The notes under the pieces were generated by a model. It was not told the origin of the DNA and did not search any database. It worked only from the letters and a program-made list of their open reading frames with translations. Position numbers and translations under genes: made by a program. Of a DNA stretch of 64,000 bases, positions 41,630 through 53,129 are shown piece by piece. The DNA lies in the NCBI GenBank assembly GCA_014529385.2, contig CM043944.1, forward strand, positions 48,154,768 to 48,218,767, given 5' to 3'. The DNA comes from Adiantum capillus-veneris (lineage: Eukaryota > Streptophyta > Polypodiopsida > Polypodiales > Pteridaceae). Position 1 is the stretch's first letter. Each line of letters begins with the position of its first letter.

Positions 41630-44600
41630 ATGGATGACAACAACACATATGTGTTCAAGATGTTTGATGTTGAGGACAAATTGGATGGGGACAATCACGC
41701 TATGTGGGCTTATATGATGCAACATGTTCTTGTGTCAAAGGGCATCTGGAATATTGTGCAGGGCATTGATGTACGTCCTGGTTCTGAGGATGTAGGCGAT
41801 GTTGAGGATGTTGCAGGTCTTGCTGCAAGGATTGCTGCTGTTAGAGTTGTTTTGCCTACGGTAGAACAAGCTCGCTGGGATGTAAAAGATGTGCAAGCTC
41901 AGCATTGATTGTGTTGTTTGTGAATCGCACTATTACTCCTCACATTCGTTCAGTGAAATCTGCAAAACAGGCTTGGGATATTCTAGTTGGTCTTTATGCA
42001 AGTTGCAATGAGGCTAAAATTGCATTGCTATGTAAAGAGTTGGAATCAAAGATTATGCATGAGGAGGATGACATGGACATTTTCCTTGCTAGTGTCAAGG
42101 ATATCAATGAGCAATTTGTTTTTGGAGGTGAAGTCATTTCAGAAAGTTCCCTTGTGCAGACTGTTCTTGATGCCTTGCCAGACTCTTACCACACTTTTGC
42201 TAGTACTTGGAGACTTATGACCCAAGGAAATGCTGAAGTTGTCAAGTTTTGTGCAATTGTTGTTGCAAGAGTCGCTTTCCAGAAAAACAGGACTAGACAG
42301 CGTGCAGTTGAACAGTTTTTTATTGCTACTTAAAGAAAGGGTGGTAATAGCAATGCAGCCACTTCTTATGGGTCTTGTACGAGTGGAAAATCACATGTTC
42401 CTAATGCTTTTGTTGGCAGTAATTCATCTGGAAATTATGGTGATAAGGGCAAAAAGAAGATGCCTTGCCATTATTGTAAAGCTAATGATCACTTGATCAA
42501 GCAGTGTCCTAAGTTGAAGGCCAAAGAGGCAAAGAAGAAAGAGGGTGGTTCCACTGCAAATGCTGGTTCCACTACAAATGCAACTTTTGTTGAGTCTTCT
42601 GTGAAAGGAGACTATAATGCTGATGTTGATGTAAAATGGGATTTTAGTGCAGAGTGTACCTATAATCTTGGTCTCCATGATGCATGCATGTCAATTGCTG
42701 CAAATTCACATGTGTGGTATTTTGAAAGTGGTGCTACAAAACATTACCTCACAGCGTGATTTGTTCACATCTCTTGAGTCTATCCCTCATGGGAATTCAG
42801 TTACTTGTGCCAACAATGCCTCTTATCAGGTTCAAGGAGTTGGAAAGATTGTGCTTACTACTGCAAATGGCAGTTCTTTCACACTTGTTGATGCACTTTA
42901 TGTACCTAGGATCAAGAAGAATCTTTTGTCTGTATATGCACTTGCTAGACTGGTCTTGTAGTCAAACTTGTGGATGACAGATGTACAGTCCATGATCTCA
43001 GTTTCGGTGATGAAATTGTTGCATCTGGCATTTTATGCCATGGGCTGTATAAGCTCACTTTGTATGACAAGTGTGGGCAGAATTTTGCAAATGCAATTGT
43101 GGTTGAAAGGCTATTTCAGATGCAAAACTTTGACATGCACGTATTGGTGAATTTTGCAAGTCTGCTGCATTTGCAGAAATCTGATATGGCTGCTTCTTTG
43201 CCACCTCTTGAAGCACCTGTCAAACACGTTTGTGAAGGTTGTATTTTGGGTAAGATGTAATGTTCTAAATTTCCAAAGGATGGTTCAGTTAGGGACACAT
43301 GTAGGTTGCAGCTTGTGCATAGTGATGTTGTGTGGGCCCATGCAAACTCCGTCCTTGGGCATTTACCTTTACTTTGTGACTTTCATTGATAACTACTCCA
43401 GGCATGCATGGGTATTTCTGTTTAAGCGAAGTCCGAAGTATTTATGTGCTTCAAATAATTTTTGGATATGGCTGAAAATGTCTCGAAATGTACTATGGGC
43501 ACTCTCCGTTCCCATTGAGGGGGGGAGTATATGTCTCATGAATTTATTGCATTTCTGGCTAGTCGTGGGATAAAACACCAATGTACAGTGCCTTATACAC
43601 CTCATCAAAATGGTGTTGTCGAGAGAAAAAATAGGTCAGTTATAGAAATGGCACGATGTATGGTCCAAAGTCAACCTGTGCCGCATTCTTTTTGGCTTGA
43701 GGCCATCATATATGCCACTTATGTACTAAACAGGTGTCCTACAAAAGCTTGGCAGTTTATTGCTCCATATGAAGCATGGCATGATAGAAAGCCTTCTATT
43801 GAGCCCATGCGTGTTTTTGGTTGTTCAGCATATGCTTTGGTGCCACAAAGACAGATCAAAAAATTGGATGATAAGGCTATCAAATGTATTTTTGTTGGTT
43901 ATAGTGTTGAAAGCAAAGGTTACATGTTGTATCATCCACAAACAAAGCGTATTCTGATTTCATGGGATGTAGTGTTTGTGGAGGATTCTGTTCAGCCCTT
44001 GCTGTCATGTACTAGAGATAGTAATGTAAGCTGACAGGACATTTATGACACTTTGTTGCCTCTTTTCAATGGTGGAAGTTTGAATGAGGCAAATGTACAG
44101 CCTATGGGGGTTTTTGAAAGTGTTACAAATCAGCCTATTCCTAATGCAGATGTACATGATGTACTTGATGAGCAAAGGCCTGAAAATGAGCAAGCTAGAG
44201 GTATGCCAAAATGGCTGGTGCATACATTGCATGACAGTAAATTGGATGCACCTTTGTCTAGTCTCACTCGTTCAGGCTCTCACCATGCATCTTATGCATC
44301 AGATTGTTATGCTTTGGTTGTGTCTAGCTTGCATGATGTTGAGGAACCTCTTGTTGATGGCTAGGTCAACAAAACGACATAACTCAATTTTCGTACCAAA
44401 GTCTTATCTTCTAAGAGTTATGAAATGTTGTAGATTATGGTCATAAACATAATTTGTAATAAGTAGATAGTCTAGTTGCAGAAGCCGGGGTGCAATGGCA
44501 CTTCCAGATTGTACATACAAATCCATTTGACCCCTCAAACTCTGTTTTTGGTTAACCTGAGGTATCCTTAGTATATAAAATACCTAGGTCATTTTTGTAA

Positions 44601-46680
44601 AGACATAACTATTATCATAATCAAAGTTTAGCATTGTCATCTACTGTGTGTGAGAGAGGAAGAGAGAGAGCGTGAGCTTCATCCTAGCGCTACCCCCCGC
44701 TCGTTCATCACATTGGAATCTGACTGCACCATCGTGTTAGCCTCGGCAAGAGCTAGGTGACAACACCGAGCATTCCTCGTGGAACAAAGAGAATACGCTC
44801 GCGCATCTACGAGCTATTTGTGGCCGTAAGTATATCAAACGATGCTTGTTTTCTGCCTACAAGTAGTCTTTAGAATCGTAGCGACATAAGCTACGCATAG
44901 GTGCTCATAGATTTCAGTTTCGGGCACTTTCAAAATCTGGCTCTGTCTTTATACATGTTTTTTGTAGATGGGCTTAGAGCTAGGGTTTGAGTGTAGAGGC
45001 TTAGGGAGAGGTGTATCCTAGTGAGGGGATGGTGTTCCTTGAGTTTCATACGATTCTGGTATGATTTAGTGATTTTCCTTCCATTGTGTGTTTGTGGGCT
45101 AGGTGGTGTAGTTGAGAGCAGTTAGATTCTAGGTTGTGGTTTAGTTGGCCTTCCAGAGTTGTATGTGTAGAATGGTCTCAGTCTGACAAGCTAACAAGAT
45201 TTCCTCTGTGTGCCTATCGTGTCATCTGTGTCCTCGATTGACATTATGTTGATCTAGGTTGTGTTGCATGCACTTTATGGGTTGTGTGATTCGCTCCCGC
45301 AACACCTCTGTATTCTAATGAAGCACAGAATTCAAAAAAATGGATGGCTGCCATGCAATCAGAATATGATGCACTTATAGAAAATGACACATGGACTTTA
45401 TGTGACTTGCCTCCTGGAAAAAAGGCCACTGGTATGAAGTGGGTTTACAAGTTGAAACGCAAGCCGGATGGTGAGATTGATTGCTATAAGGCTCGACTTG
45501 TTGCAAAGGGTTATGCACAACAAAAAGGCATAGATTATGACGAGACTCTTTCTCCCACTTGTCATATGACTACTGTGCATTTTCTATGTGCATTGGCAAC
45601 TCATTTTGGTTGGGATGAACATCAATCAGACATTGTTACTGCTTTCTTGAATGGTGACATATTTGAGGAAGTTTATGTAACGTAGCCTCGCGGTTTTGTC
45701 AAGAAAGGACAAGAGGATAAGATGTGAAAATGTAACAAAGCTTTGTATGGGTTGAAGCAATCTCCTCATGCTTGGTATGAGAAGGCTGACACTCATTTTG
45801 TCAAACGAGGCTTTTGTAATAGTCCAACAAAAAGCACATTGTATGTAAAGCGTGAGGGTGATGTACTTCTCATTGTGGTTCTTTATGTAGATGATTTGCT
45901 GATCATTGGACCAAATGAGAGACATATTGCACAATTTAAGGCTGATTTGAATGCTACTTTCAAGATGAAAGATTTGGGGTTGTTGCATCATTACTTGGGT
46001 ATACAATTTAAGCAGTGTGACGGTGGTATTTCCTTGTGTCAAAAAAGTTACATAGAGACATTGCTATGTAAGTTTGGACTTGAGGATTGGAAACCTATTG
46101 CCACTCCCATGGAAACAGGTTTGAAATTGAGTCTTCATGATGCTTGTGATCCTGCATATGTCACTCTTTACCAATGGATGCCTCATTTATGTGTGTGCAA
46201 TATGAGGCCGGATATTCAATTTGCAGGCTCACGGGTCAGTAGATTTATGCATAGCCCAAGGTCTAAGCATTGGCAGTCTGTCAAGAGAATTTTCTGCTAC
46301 TTGAGTGGCACTTTACATCTTGGCTTGTTTTATCCCAAGGGGGGATCATTGCCACTAGACTTATATGCTTTTTCAGACTTAGATTGGGCTAGTTGTTTTG
46401 ACATGCGAGTGTCCACAAGTGGTTTTTGTTTCATGCTTGGTAGTTCATGTATATCATGGTTGAGCAAAAAGCAACCTACTGTGACCACTTCTAGTTGTGA
46501 GGTTGAGTACAAGGCAGTCTTGATAGCTACAATTGATGTTTATGGCTCAGACACCTTGTGGTTCGCTGATTTGGGTGTTGGACAGGACACTGCCAACACT
46601 ATCTTCACTGACGGTCAGAGTGCATTGGCAGTTGCGAGGAACCCAGTAAATTTGGACGTAAATAATGGACCTTTATGACG
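41630..46680 (+). pseudogene. Ty1/Copia gag-pol relic, interrupted by a solo LTR
   Basis: ATG 41630 opens gag (UBN2 type: WAYMMQHVLVSKGIWNIVQG; ILVGLYASCNEAKIALL; LVQTVLDALPDSYHTF). Then come a perfect knuckle CHYCKANDHLIKQC (~42463) and protease WYFESGATKHY (~42715; catalytic Asp is Glu). The pre-integrase end HVCEGCILGKM (~43227) is followed by integrase with LVHSD, VTFIDNYSRHAW, an eroded second Asp (LRSH then a stop, ~43505) and NGVVERKNRS. RT has TAFLNGD, LYGLKQSPHAWY and an intact LYVDDLLI (~45885); RNase H has SDLDWAS, SCEVEYKA and TDGQSA. Stops or frameshifts fall near 41907, 42333, 42760, 43258, 43390-43530, 45685 and 45727. The reading breaks off at ~46645, before the last RNase H strand, and no 3' LTR follows. 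Confidence 0.9.
44352..45304 (+). mobile_element. Solo LTR (953 bp) with 5-bp target duplication inside the Copia relic
   Basis: Starts TGTTGATGGCTAGG and ends GCTCCCGCAACA. The flanks are CCTCT (44347-44351) and CCTCT (45305-45309). Removing it and one CCTCT makes the Copia frame continuous from VEEPL into YSNEAQNSKKWM. It has AGTATATAAAATACC (~44569) as a TATA region, and CTACGAGCTATTTGTGGCCG (~44808), closely similar to the R/U5 region of the 12-kb element LTRs. It is thus a relative of that Gypsy family. It arose by unequal recombination between the two LTRs of a full insertion. Confidence 0.9.
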
Positions 46681-47470
46681 TGTTAACACAAATTTTTGTC
46701 CATCAGTTTATCGATGCTCCAATTGCTAATTTGCAAAGCTTGTCATGAATATAGATAAAGTTTGTTGAGGCACCAAGGGTAAGAGGTTAAAGCTAGTAAA
46801 TAGATACAAAGGAGTTAGGTAACATTGGACTAAAAAAATTAACATATGTAGCACCTATTACTGAGTCGACACAATGAGCTTGTGTGGGAGTCTAGTTTTC
46901 TTCTCCTTGTGCATGTTAGCCACTTTCAAATTCACGTAGGAAATCTACCTTCAGTAACATGAAGCCTTAATATGTTTTCACCCCTTTAGAAAGTCTCAAT
47001 TATATTAAAAAAGAAGAAGGTATGATCGTTTTTCTTGTGATGTTGTGGTGATTTTGTGGCACACTAATCAAGATGTAAGCTTCAATCATCGTGTGATTTT
47101 GATTATGCCAGAGTGACACAAGAGTCGACATTGTAAAGATTGATACTACCATGGAGACTGTGAATTGGTTGCAGCAAATGCAAGCCAAGATGTCTAGGAT
47201 AGATAGTACAAGCTAAGATGCTTAGGACTTTAGATTGGTCATTGCAAGCATAGGTAGAAGGTTTATGCTCAGGGCATCTTCATGATTTATGCATGCATTT
47301 TCTAAGGCATGAAGGATTTTTTTTTTGAGTTATCTTATTGATTCATGTGGAAGTTTTTGGTTTCAACATCATCAAAAAGACTGATAGGCTTATCAAGTTA
47401 TAAAAAGTCAATTTTAGGCTATATGAACATCGTTTGTAGCTCTTGTTCCTGGATAATTTTTCTTCCAACA
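46681..47470. other. Unassigned non-coding sequence
   Basis: No supported gene or repeat. The expected Copia 3' end and LTR are missing here. Confidence 0.5.
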
Positions 47471-47476
47471 AATCCG

Positions 47477-47633
<157 letters not shown>

Positions 47634-48123
47634 ATATGTCATGGAACCCTTCATGAGCTCCTTTGCACAACGCTTGACTTCTCCCTCCCTATTGCATGTG
47701 ACCACTGTGTTCTTCTTTATCCGATGTGACATAATTAAGCTAGTTTCATCAATCGTAGCAGAATTATATAAACAAGAGAGAGTGTTTCATTGAGGAGATT
47801 CCTTGTGAGCAAAAAGAAAGTGCTTGGTTGGAGTCTGTAACAAGAAACAACATAAGTAGTTAGCTTGGCATGCAAATAACTTGAAAAAGAGAAAGAGATT
47901 AAGACCGACAACTATTTAGGACCAGATTTACTTGGAGCTAGTCCCCCCTCCAAAGGAACTTTGTATTATAACTTCTCTCGCTAAGAGATACTTTTTTACA
48001 ATACAATCTTTGTACTCTTCAATACCCAATTGATACCGTGTAAATGGAAAGCTTCAAGCGCCAAAATTGCCAAGACCTCAAACACCTTCAAAGGTGGAGA
48101 GACCCAGTGGAGAGTGAGGAAAG

Positions 48124-48154
<31 letters not shown>

Positions 48155-48218
48155 CTCTTACAAGGAAGAAGTATTCTTCTCACATTAGTTCACTCGTAAA
48201 GCATAGCATAGCATAGTA
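47634..48218. other. Unassigned non-coding sequence with a (GAA)n tract
   Basis: Nothing coding is supported. A (GAA)n run of ~25 bp lies at 48127-48153. GCATAGCATAGCATAG repeats directly upstream of the ATG at 48219. Confidence 0.45.
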
Positions 48219-48365
48219 ATGGAGATGGAGAAGAAGACGAGCATGCTAGTAAGCTTGACACTTGCTTGGATTTTCATTCCATGGTCAAGTGTTTTTGGTG
48301 TTGGCTTCTCCACTACTCTTAGTCTTGAGAAGGAGTCTTCACATTGTGAGAATGAGCTTTCTTGA
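48219..48365 (+). CDS. Short possible secreted peptide or first-exon fragment (48 aa)
   Basis: MEMEKKTSMLVSLTLAWIFI shows a charged N-terminus (Lys5, Lys6) followed by a ~15-residue hydrophobic core ending near PWSSVFG. This is the shape of a signal peptide with a plausible cleavage site around residue 27. The rest (VGFSTTLSLEKESSHCENEL) has one Cys. I do not recognise it. It might be the start of a decayed secreted-protein gene or chance. No promoter or downstream exon could be supported, and related sense-strand frames nearby are shifted, suggesting decay. Confidence 0.2.
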   Translation: MEMEKKTSMLVSLTLAWIFIPWSSVFGVGFSTTLSLEKESSHCENELS

Positions 48366-48544
48366 GGTGCAAGAGAGAGAGAAACCTATCAACCCGTCCT
48401 TTTTTAGCATGCTTGAAGGTGATTGGTCCTTCTTGTGGGCTAGCGAATGAATGGCTTACTTCATATGAAGCAAGAGGGTTGGCATTGTGACAAGTGTCCT
48501 TCATTCCCTCTTTGAGAAGAGAGATTATTGTTTAATTAAATAAC

Positions 48545-48800
48545 ACTAAATTCTTACTGGCTCTCAAGGTAGACTATCCAATGAGATTCAGGCTTGCTCA
48601 TGGGATGCTCTACTCTCATTGGTCTCCCCAGTAGGCTACCCAATAGGATCAAAGCTTACTCATGGGATGCTTTGTTCTTATTGCTTCTCTAGGTGGGCTA
48701 TCCAATGAGATCAAAGGTTGTTCTAAGGAATGTTTAATTCTCAATGGTTCTTCATGTTGGCTACCCAATGAGATTCACGCTTACTTCTGGGCAACATGGC
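48545..48800. repeat. Four diverged copies of a ~63-bp tandem repeat
   Basis: GG(T)AGACTATCCAATGAG-like starts at 48568, 48630, 48693 and 48756, each followed by a variant of CTTGCTCATGGGATGCT and TTCTCATTGGT. Divergence is about 15-25%. The flanking non-coding region to 49480 shows no gene. Confidence 0.7.
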
Positions 48801-49480
48801 TAGCTACCTCACATGTGTCCTTTATGCCTTAGGTAAAAGAAGTGAACTTTTAGTGTGTGTGTGTGAGTTTTGTCTCTCTTCTCCCTAGGATTAGGGCTTT
48901 CCCCATGCAAGTTGCACTCCCCACTTGGTCAGTTGCAACCTCAAGGTGACCTTAGTTCACTTATTTAATGGTTAGAATACCTAGTGTTGGCAATGGCCTT
49001 CCCCTAGTCCTAGGACCAAATGGACTTTAGCATTAACATTTGAAGGCTTAATGAAGCTTACCCTAAGGTCATTTCAAGATTCATTGGGTTCACATTGCTC
49101 TTTGGTAGACTATCTCTCCTTTTGATCCCCTATCGAGATAAGTCTAGCATCACATTTAATATTCTAACTCTTGTTCCCTTTATCTTCCCATTTTAAATGG
49201 CCAGCCTCATATGAGAATACTATTTGGGAAAGTTAGATATTAGATTTTATGACATTCGATCGTGTCATTTCTTTTGCAGGCCCTCTTCAAACTGTTGCTT
49301 GTTGCTTGTCGCCTACAAATGTGTACCTCTATGATTCTTGTATCATGATCTCTATAAACAAGACCCCTATTGGAAATCAAACCAATGCAGTGAAAAGCTC
49401 ACATAACCTGCCATAATGTCTACAACCCAACCCTTTTGTGTGCCATTCAAAGTGGTTGTCATTGGTAGTCATCAAGTCCC
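48801..49480. other. Unassigned non-coding sequence
   Basis: No gene or clear repeat. It may include the 3' untranslated end of the minus-strand LINE, but I see no poly-T tract marking it. Confidence 0.4.
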
Positions 49481-51870
49481 TTATCCCAAAGTCCTTATGT
49501 GATGAAGTTCTTCATAGAGACTGTGAGACAAGTGGGTATCCATGTATCTGGGTCTCGTCACAAAACCATCTTCCGTAAGTTGGAGAAGGTGGTCTCTGTA
49601 GAAAGCCATCTTCGTGCCCAGTTCCTGTGCTGGTTGTATCCATGTCCTCTTGGTGTCTAGCTGCGTCAGGTCTTGGCGGATGAGCTTAGTGATCTCTGAC
49701 TGTGTAAGAGTGAGAGATGGTGCATCCAATGAGTACTGGAATGGTGGCAGCCTGTCTATGTTGAACCCATGCGCCTGAAACCATGATGTCATCTCCCCAT
49801 ACCAGCATGTTGTATCTCCTTGTATGTCTAACTGTCGAGAGGACTCAAGTGCTATGCGAGCATATCTGTCTCTAGGAAGTTCCCATGTGCGGTTTATGAA
49901 GGAGACTGATCTGGTGAGCGCCTCCACCACTAGTGGGGGGGCCGCTAGATCTGCTCGGATAATGGCCCGTGGTACTGATGCCTTGGCTCTAATGAGCTGC
50001 GAGATCATAGAGACGAGAGGTTTCTCCATGTTCCCACATCCGTCTGTGCGACCCGGCCTCCTGCGGTGATCCAATGAAGGTCCCCATATCTCAACTCCAT
50101 AGAGCAATGTTGAATCCACCAAAGTGTCAAAGAGCCACAGCTACGTCTGGGGCTCCTGAAACTAAACCTGCGAACACATCTTCTCCAATCTACCCAATGC
50201 TGCATGGGCTCTAGTCAGTCTAGTCTCTACTGCTCTTCTGAGTGAGAATGCAGGTCCGCTAAAAACCACTCCAAGCTAAGTGTAAGCGTCTGTGTACTCC
50301 ACAGTCTCTTGGCCGTATGTGAATGTAGGTGCTGACCTCCTAATCCATTGTGGGGTGGTATTAAACACCATAACCTTGGTTTTACCAAGGTTGATAGACA
50401 AACCACTTTCGTGGGGCAAACGTATGCAAAGCATTTAATTGACGTTGCATTCCCTCTAGGGATTTGGAGATCAACACTATATCATCAGCATATAACAAAA
50501 GTGGAATCCATGTCCCTGCCAACTGTGCACCTCTATCCCCACCGCTCTCAATGTAGTCGGAAACCTCATCCACATACATACCGAAAAGAGTAGGAGAGAG
50601 CGGGCAGCCTTGCTTCACCCCAATAGTGGAGTGGACCGCTGTAGAAAGTCCCTCCGGGGTGTGTACATGCCCTACTACTGATCTGTACAATGCCATGATC
50701 CCCCAAATGAGCTCTGTGAGTACTCCCATTTCCTGTAATCTGCGCATCAATCTAGCTCTAGGTACTGTGTCAAAAGCTTTGCGGAAGTCCACAAAGCTAC
50801 AATAGATCCGTCTCCCATGAGATCTGCCTTCCTCGATGATGGCCCTGAGTGTCAAGATATGGTCAAGAGTAGAGAAGCCTCTCCTGAACCTTGCCTACCC
50901 ACTTGCACGCATTCCTTCCCTCTCTGCCGATCTACTTAGCTGTTGCTCAAGAATGGATGCATACAACCGTGCCAGTGTGTGCCCAATCATAATAGTGTGA
51001 TAATTCCCAGGCTCCATGGGGTCTCCTGACTTGAAGATAGGTACGATCGTAGATAGGCTCCAAGTGTCCGGTAGGCCGTCACACATGCCACGGTTAAACA
51101 TAAATGCTAGAAGCTCTGTTAGTAGGTCTTTGGCATGCATGAAATGCTCAGCGACTAAGCCATCATGGTCATATGCTCTCCCAATCCTAGCTTTCTTCAC
51201 CATCTCAGCAGACGGTGAAAAAAACACATGTGTGTGGGCATGGATCGGGGGGTTTGGGGAGGGGCGGCTGTCCAGGTACTGTGTACAAAGATGATGCGTA
51301 CTGACCCCACGTCTCTGTGGAGGAAATACCAGGGGGGGGGGGGGGGGGCAATGCTCATGAAAGAGCCGCCACGCCTCACGCGAGTCCTGACTCAAGAATA
51401 GCTGATATAGATCCTGTTCGAGTCGAGCCAAAAAAGCCCTCTTCTTTCGTCGCACCAGGCGTCGGAAGTCAATCTGTGACTGTCTGTGAGTAACGTCCCC
51501 CAAAAGCACCTCCCTCTGAAGTCTGGCTCTAGTCTGGCAGCACTCCTCATCATACCAGCCGTTCTGAGGCATGTTCCCTGATCGGCGGCTCTGCTGCGGC
51601 TGGGTGTGTGGGTATGCTTCTGTTGCTGCATCATGTAATGTTTGTGTCAGTATAGTAGTTAGCTCCTCTAGAGGTCGCCCCGGGTCCTCAATGCATAGGC
51701 GTCTATAGATCCTGTCCATGTATACAGAATCCATCTCCCGTATGTGTAGCGAGTGGGGGCTGCTACCTGTTGCCTGTGTGCTACACTGAACTGGAAGGAG
51801 ATGGCCATCGACACCAGAGCATGATCCACTGTCACCCCGACCGGTCTGGGCCCAACTTTGAGATCCTGGA
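49481..51870 (-). pseudogene. LINE ORF2 on the minus strand: endonuclease end, reverse transcriptase, C-terminal domain
   Basis: Minus-strand order: DHALVSMAISFQFS (~51825), the end of an APE-type endonuclease; a 279-aa frame (51734-50895) with GRAYDHDGLVAEHF, WSLSTIVPIFKSGD and NYHTIMIGHTLARLYASIL (RT block 1-2); then 50855-50382 with YCSFVDFRKAFDTV (first catalytic Asp), GVKQGCPLSPTLFGMYVDE and LLLYADDIVLISKS (YADD box intact, ~50485). KTKVMVFNTTP and LLYGVEIWGPSL follow, with a C-terminal domain to 49481. In the family this protein nicks the target and copies its RNA in place. A few stops and frameshifts (~50890, ~50370, ~50125) separate the frames. The 5' part stops at a long (GA)n tract at 51875. 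Confidence 0.9.
51332..51348. repeat. Poly-G run (17 bp) within the LINE frame
   Basis: (G)17 on the plus strand reads as consecutive prolines in the LINE frame. The length may be unreliable in the assembly; length changes here would shift the frame. Confidence 0.85.
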
Positions 51871-51873
51871 TAC

Positions 51874-51996
<123 letters not shown>

Positions 51997-52347
51997 GAGA
52001 TTGTGCAATGATGAGGTACTCCTAGTGTGATGTTCATTATAAATTGAAAGGGTCAAATTTGGCCTTGTTTTTGGAGTATCAAAATTTGGAGACTTTGTCT
52101 TTACTCTTGTATTAACTTTGCCTACTGGACCAAATGTGGGTGCCTAATTACCAAATGCATCCTTCTTTGACTCTAGCATGTTATACATAGAGTCCTACAC
52201 CACAAAGTTCCAGATCAAGATGTGGCTCTTGTGTTTCTAGCATGGGATCTTCCAAAGGATGATTCAAATCCTTTGAGATGGAATCAAGCATGGTCCTTTG
52301 TTGCTACTCTTGCAACACTCTCCTCTCTTTGGCTAGTCTTTGGCTAA

Positions 52348-52445
52348 AGTGAATCATCAAGATTTATTATGATTCTATAAAGTGAATCATCAAGATTTAT
52401 TATGATTCTCTATAAAGTGGATCATCAAGATTTCTTATGATTCTC
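52348..52445. repeat. Three tandem copies of a 33-35-bp unit
   Basis: AGTGAATCATCAAGATTTAT starts at 52348 and 52381, and with two changes at 52416. Each is followed by TATGATTCT(C)TATAA or similar. Confidence 0.85.
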
Positions 52446-52449
52446 ATAG

Positions 52450-53060
52450 GTTACACATTAAGGGAGTACCTTGTTTGGCCTTCTTAAGAGGGTTGGTTCA
52501 TCCTCATGAGCTCAATTTCAAGCTCCTCATTTTAGATCTATCAACATCGTAATTTGGGTGATCCCTCACATCCAAGACCCTTGATGCTATTAGCTGCTTA
52601 GCTTTCCATCTCTCAGGTGAACTCATTCTCTTTAGTGGTTTCCTAGAAGAGGCATTTTTGTCCTCCTCTATGATGATAATCCCCAAAATTCCTTTGCAAC
52701 ATGTTGAAGGTTGATTCATACTAGAGGGACTAGATCCCTCATTCAATAGATACAAGATCATGCACTGTCTTTTGGTCCACATCCCTTATGAAAGGCTAAT
52801 ATTATTCCTAGGTTTAGGAAAACCCTTAACCTGTGCCTCTTGGTCTCTCTTCGTGATATTTTTTGCATCAGCAATCATATGTGGGGCCACTCGTGACACA
52901 TGCGCAATCCCTTCCTTTCAAACACAAAGTTTGCAAGCTATACAAAGCAACCATGATCCATGACACATTCTTGAAAGAAAGACGGTATTGTACACTCCAT
53001 CAACATGATATAATCTCCACCTGGCTGAAATGTCTCACGATTGTGAGGCTCTACTAGAGC
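52450..53060 (-). pseudogene. Captured fragment of splicing helicase PRP22/DHX8 (S1 domain and linker)
   Basis: Minus-strand blocks in gene order: CVMDHGCFV and LANF (~52985-52940), the S1 start (family: VMDTGCFVQL); IADAKNITKRDQEAQVKGF across two frames (~52885-52830); ISLS followed in another frame by IRDVDQKTVHDLVS (~52800-52755; family: LSMRDVDQ); IIIIEEDKNASSRKPLKRMS (~52680-52625); SPERWKAKQLIASRVLDVRD (~52620-52565); then EELEIEL and, one frame away, EDEP (~52520-52475). PRP22/DHX8 is the DEAH ATPase that releases spliced mRNA from the spliceosome; its S1 domain binds RNA. Only this N-terminal third is present, with no helicase motifs and several frameshifts. No intron interrupts the blocks. 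It abuts the end of a minus-strand Copia integrase relic, so element-mediated capture is plausible. Confidence 0.75.
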
Positions 53061-53129
53061 ATCTCAATCCCTGACTACTATACTTTGCTTTGTATGGAGC
53101 GTTGCTAGTGGAAGGCTCTTCACTAGACT

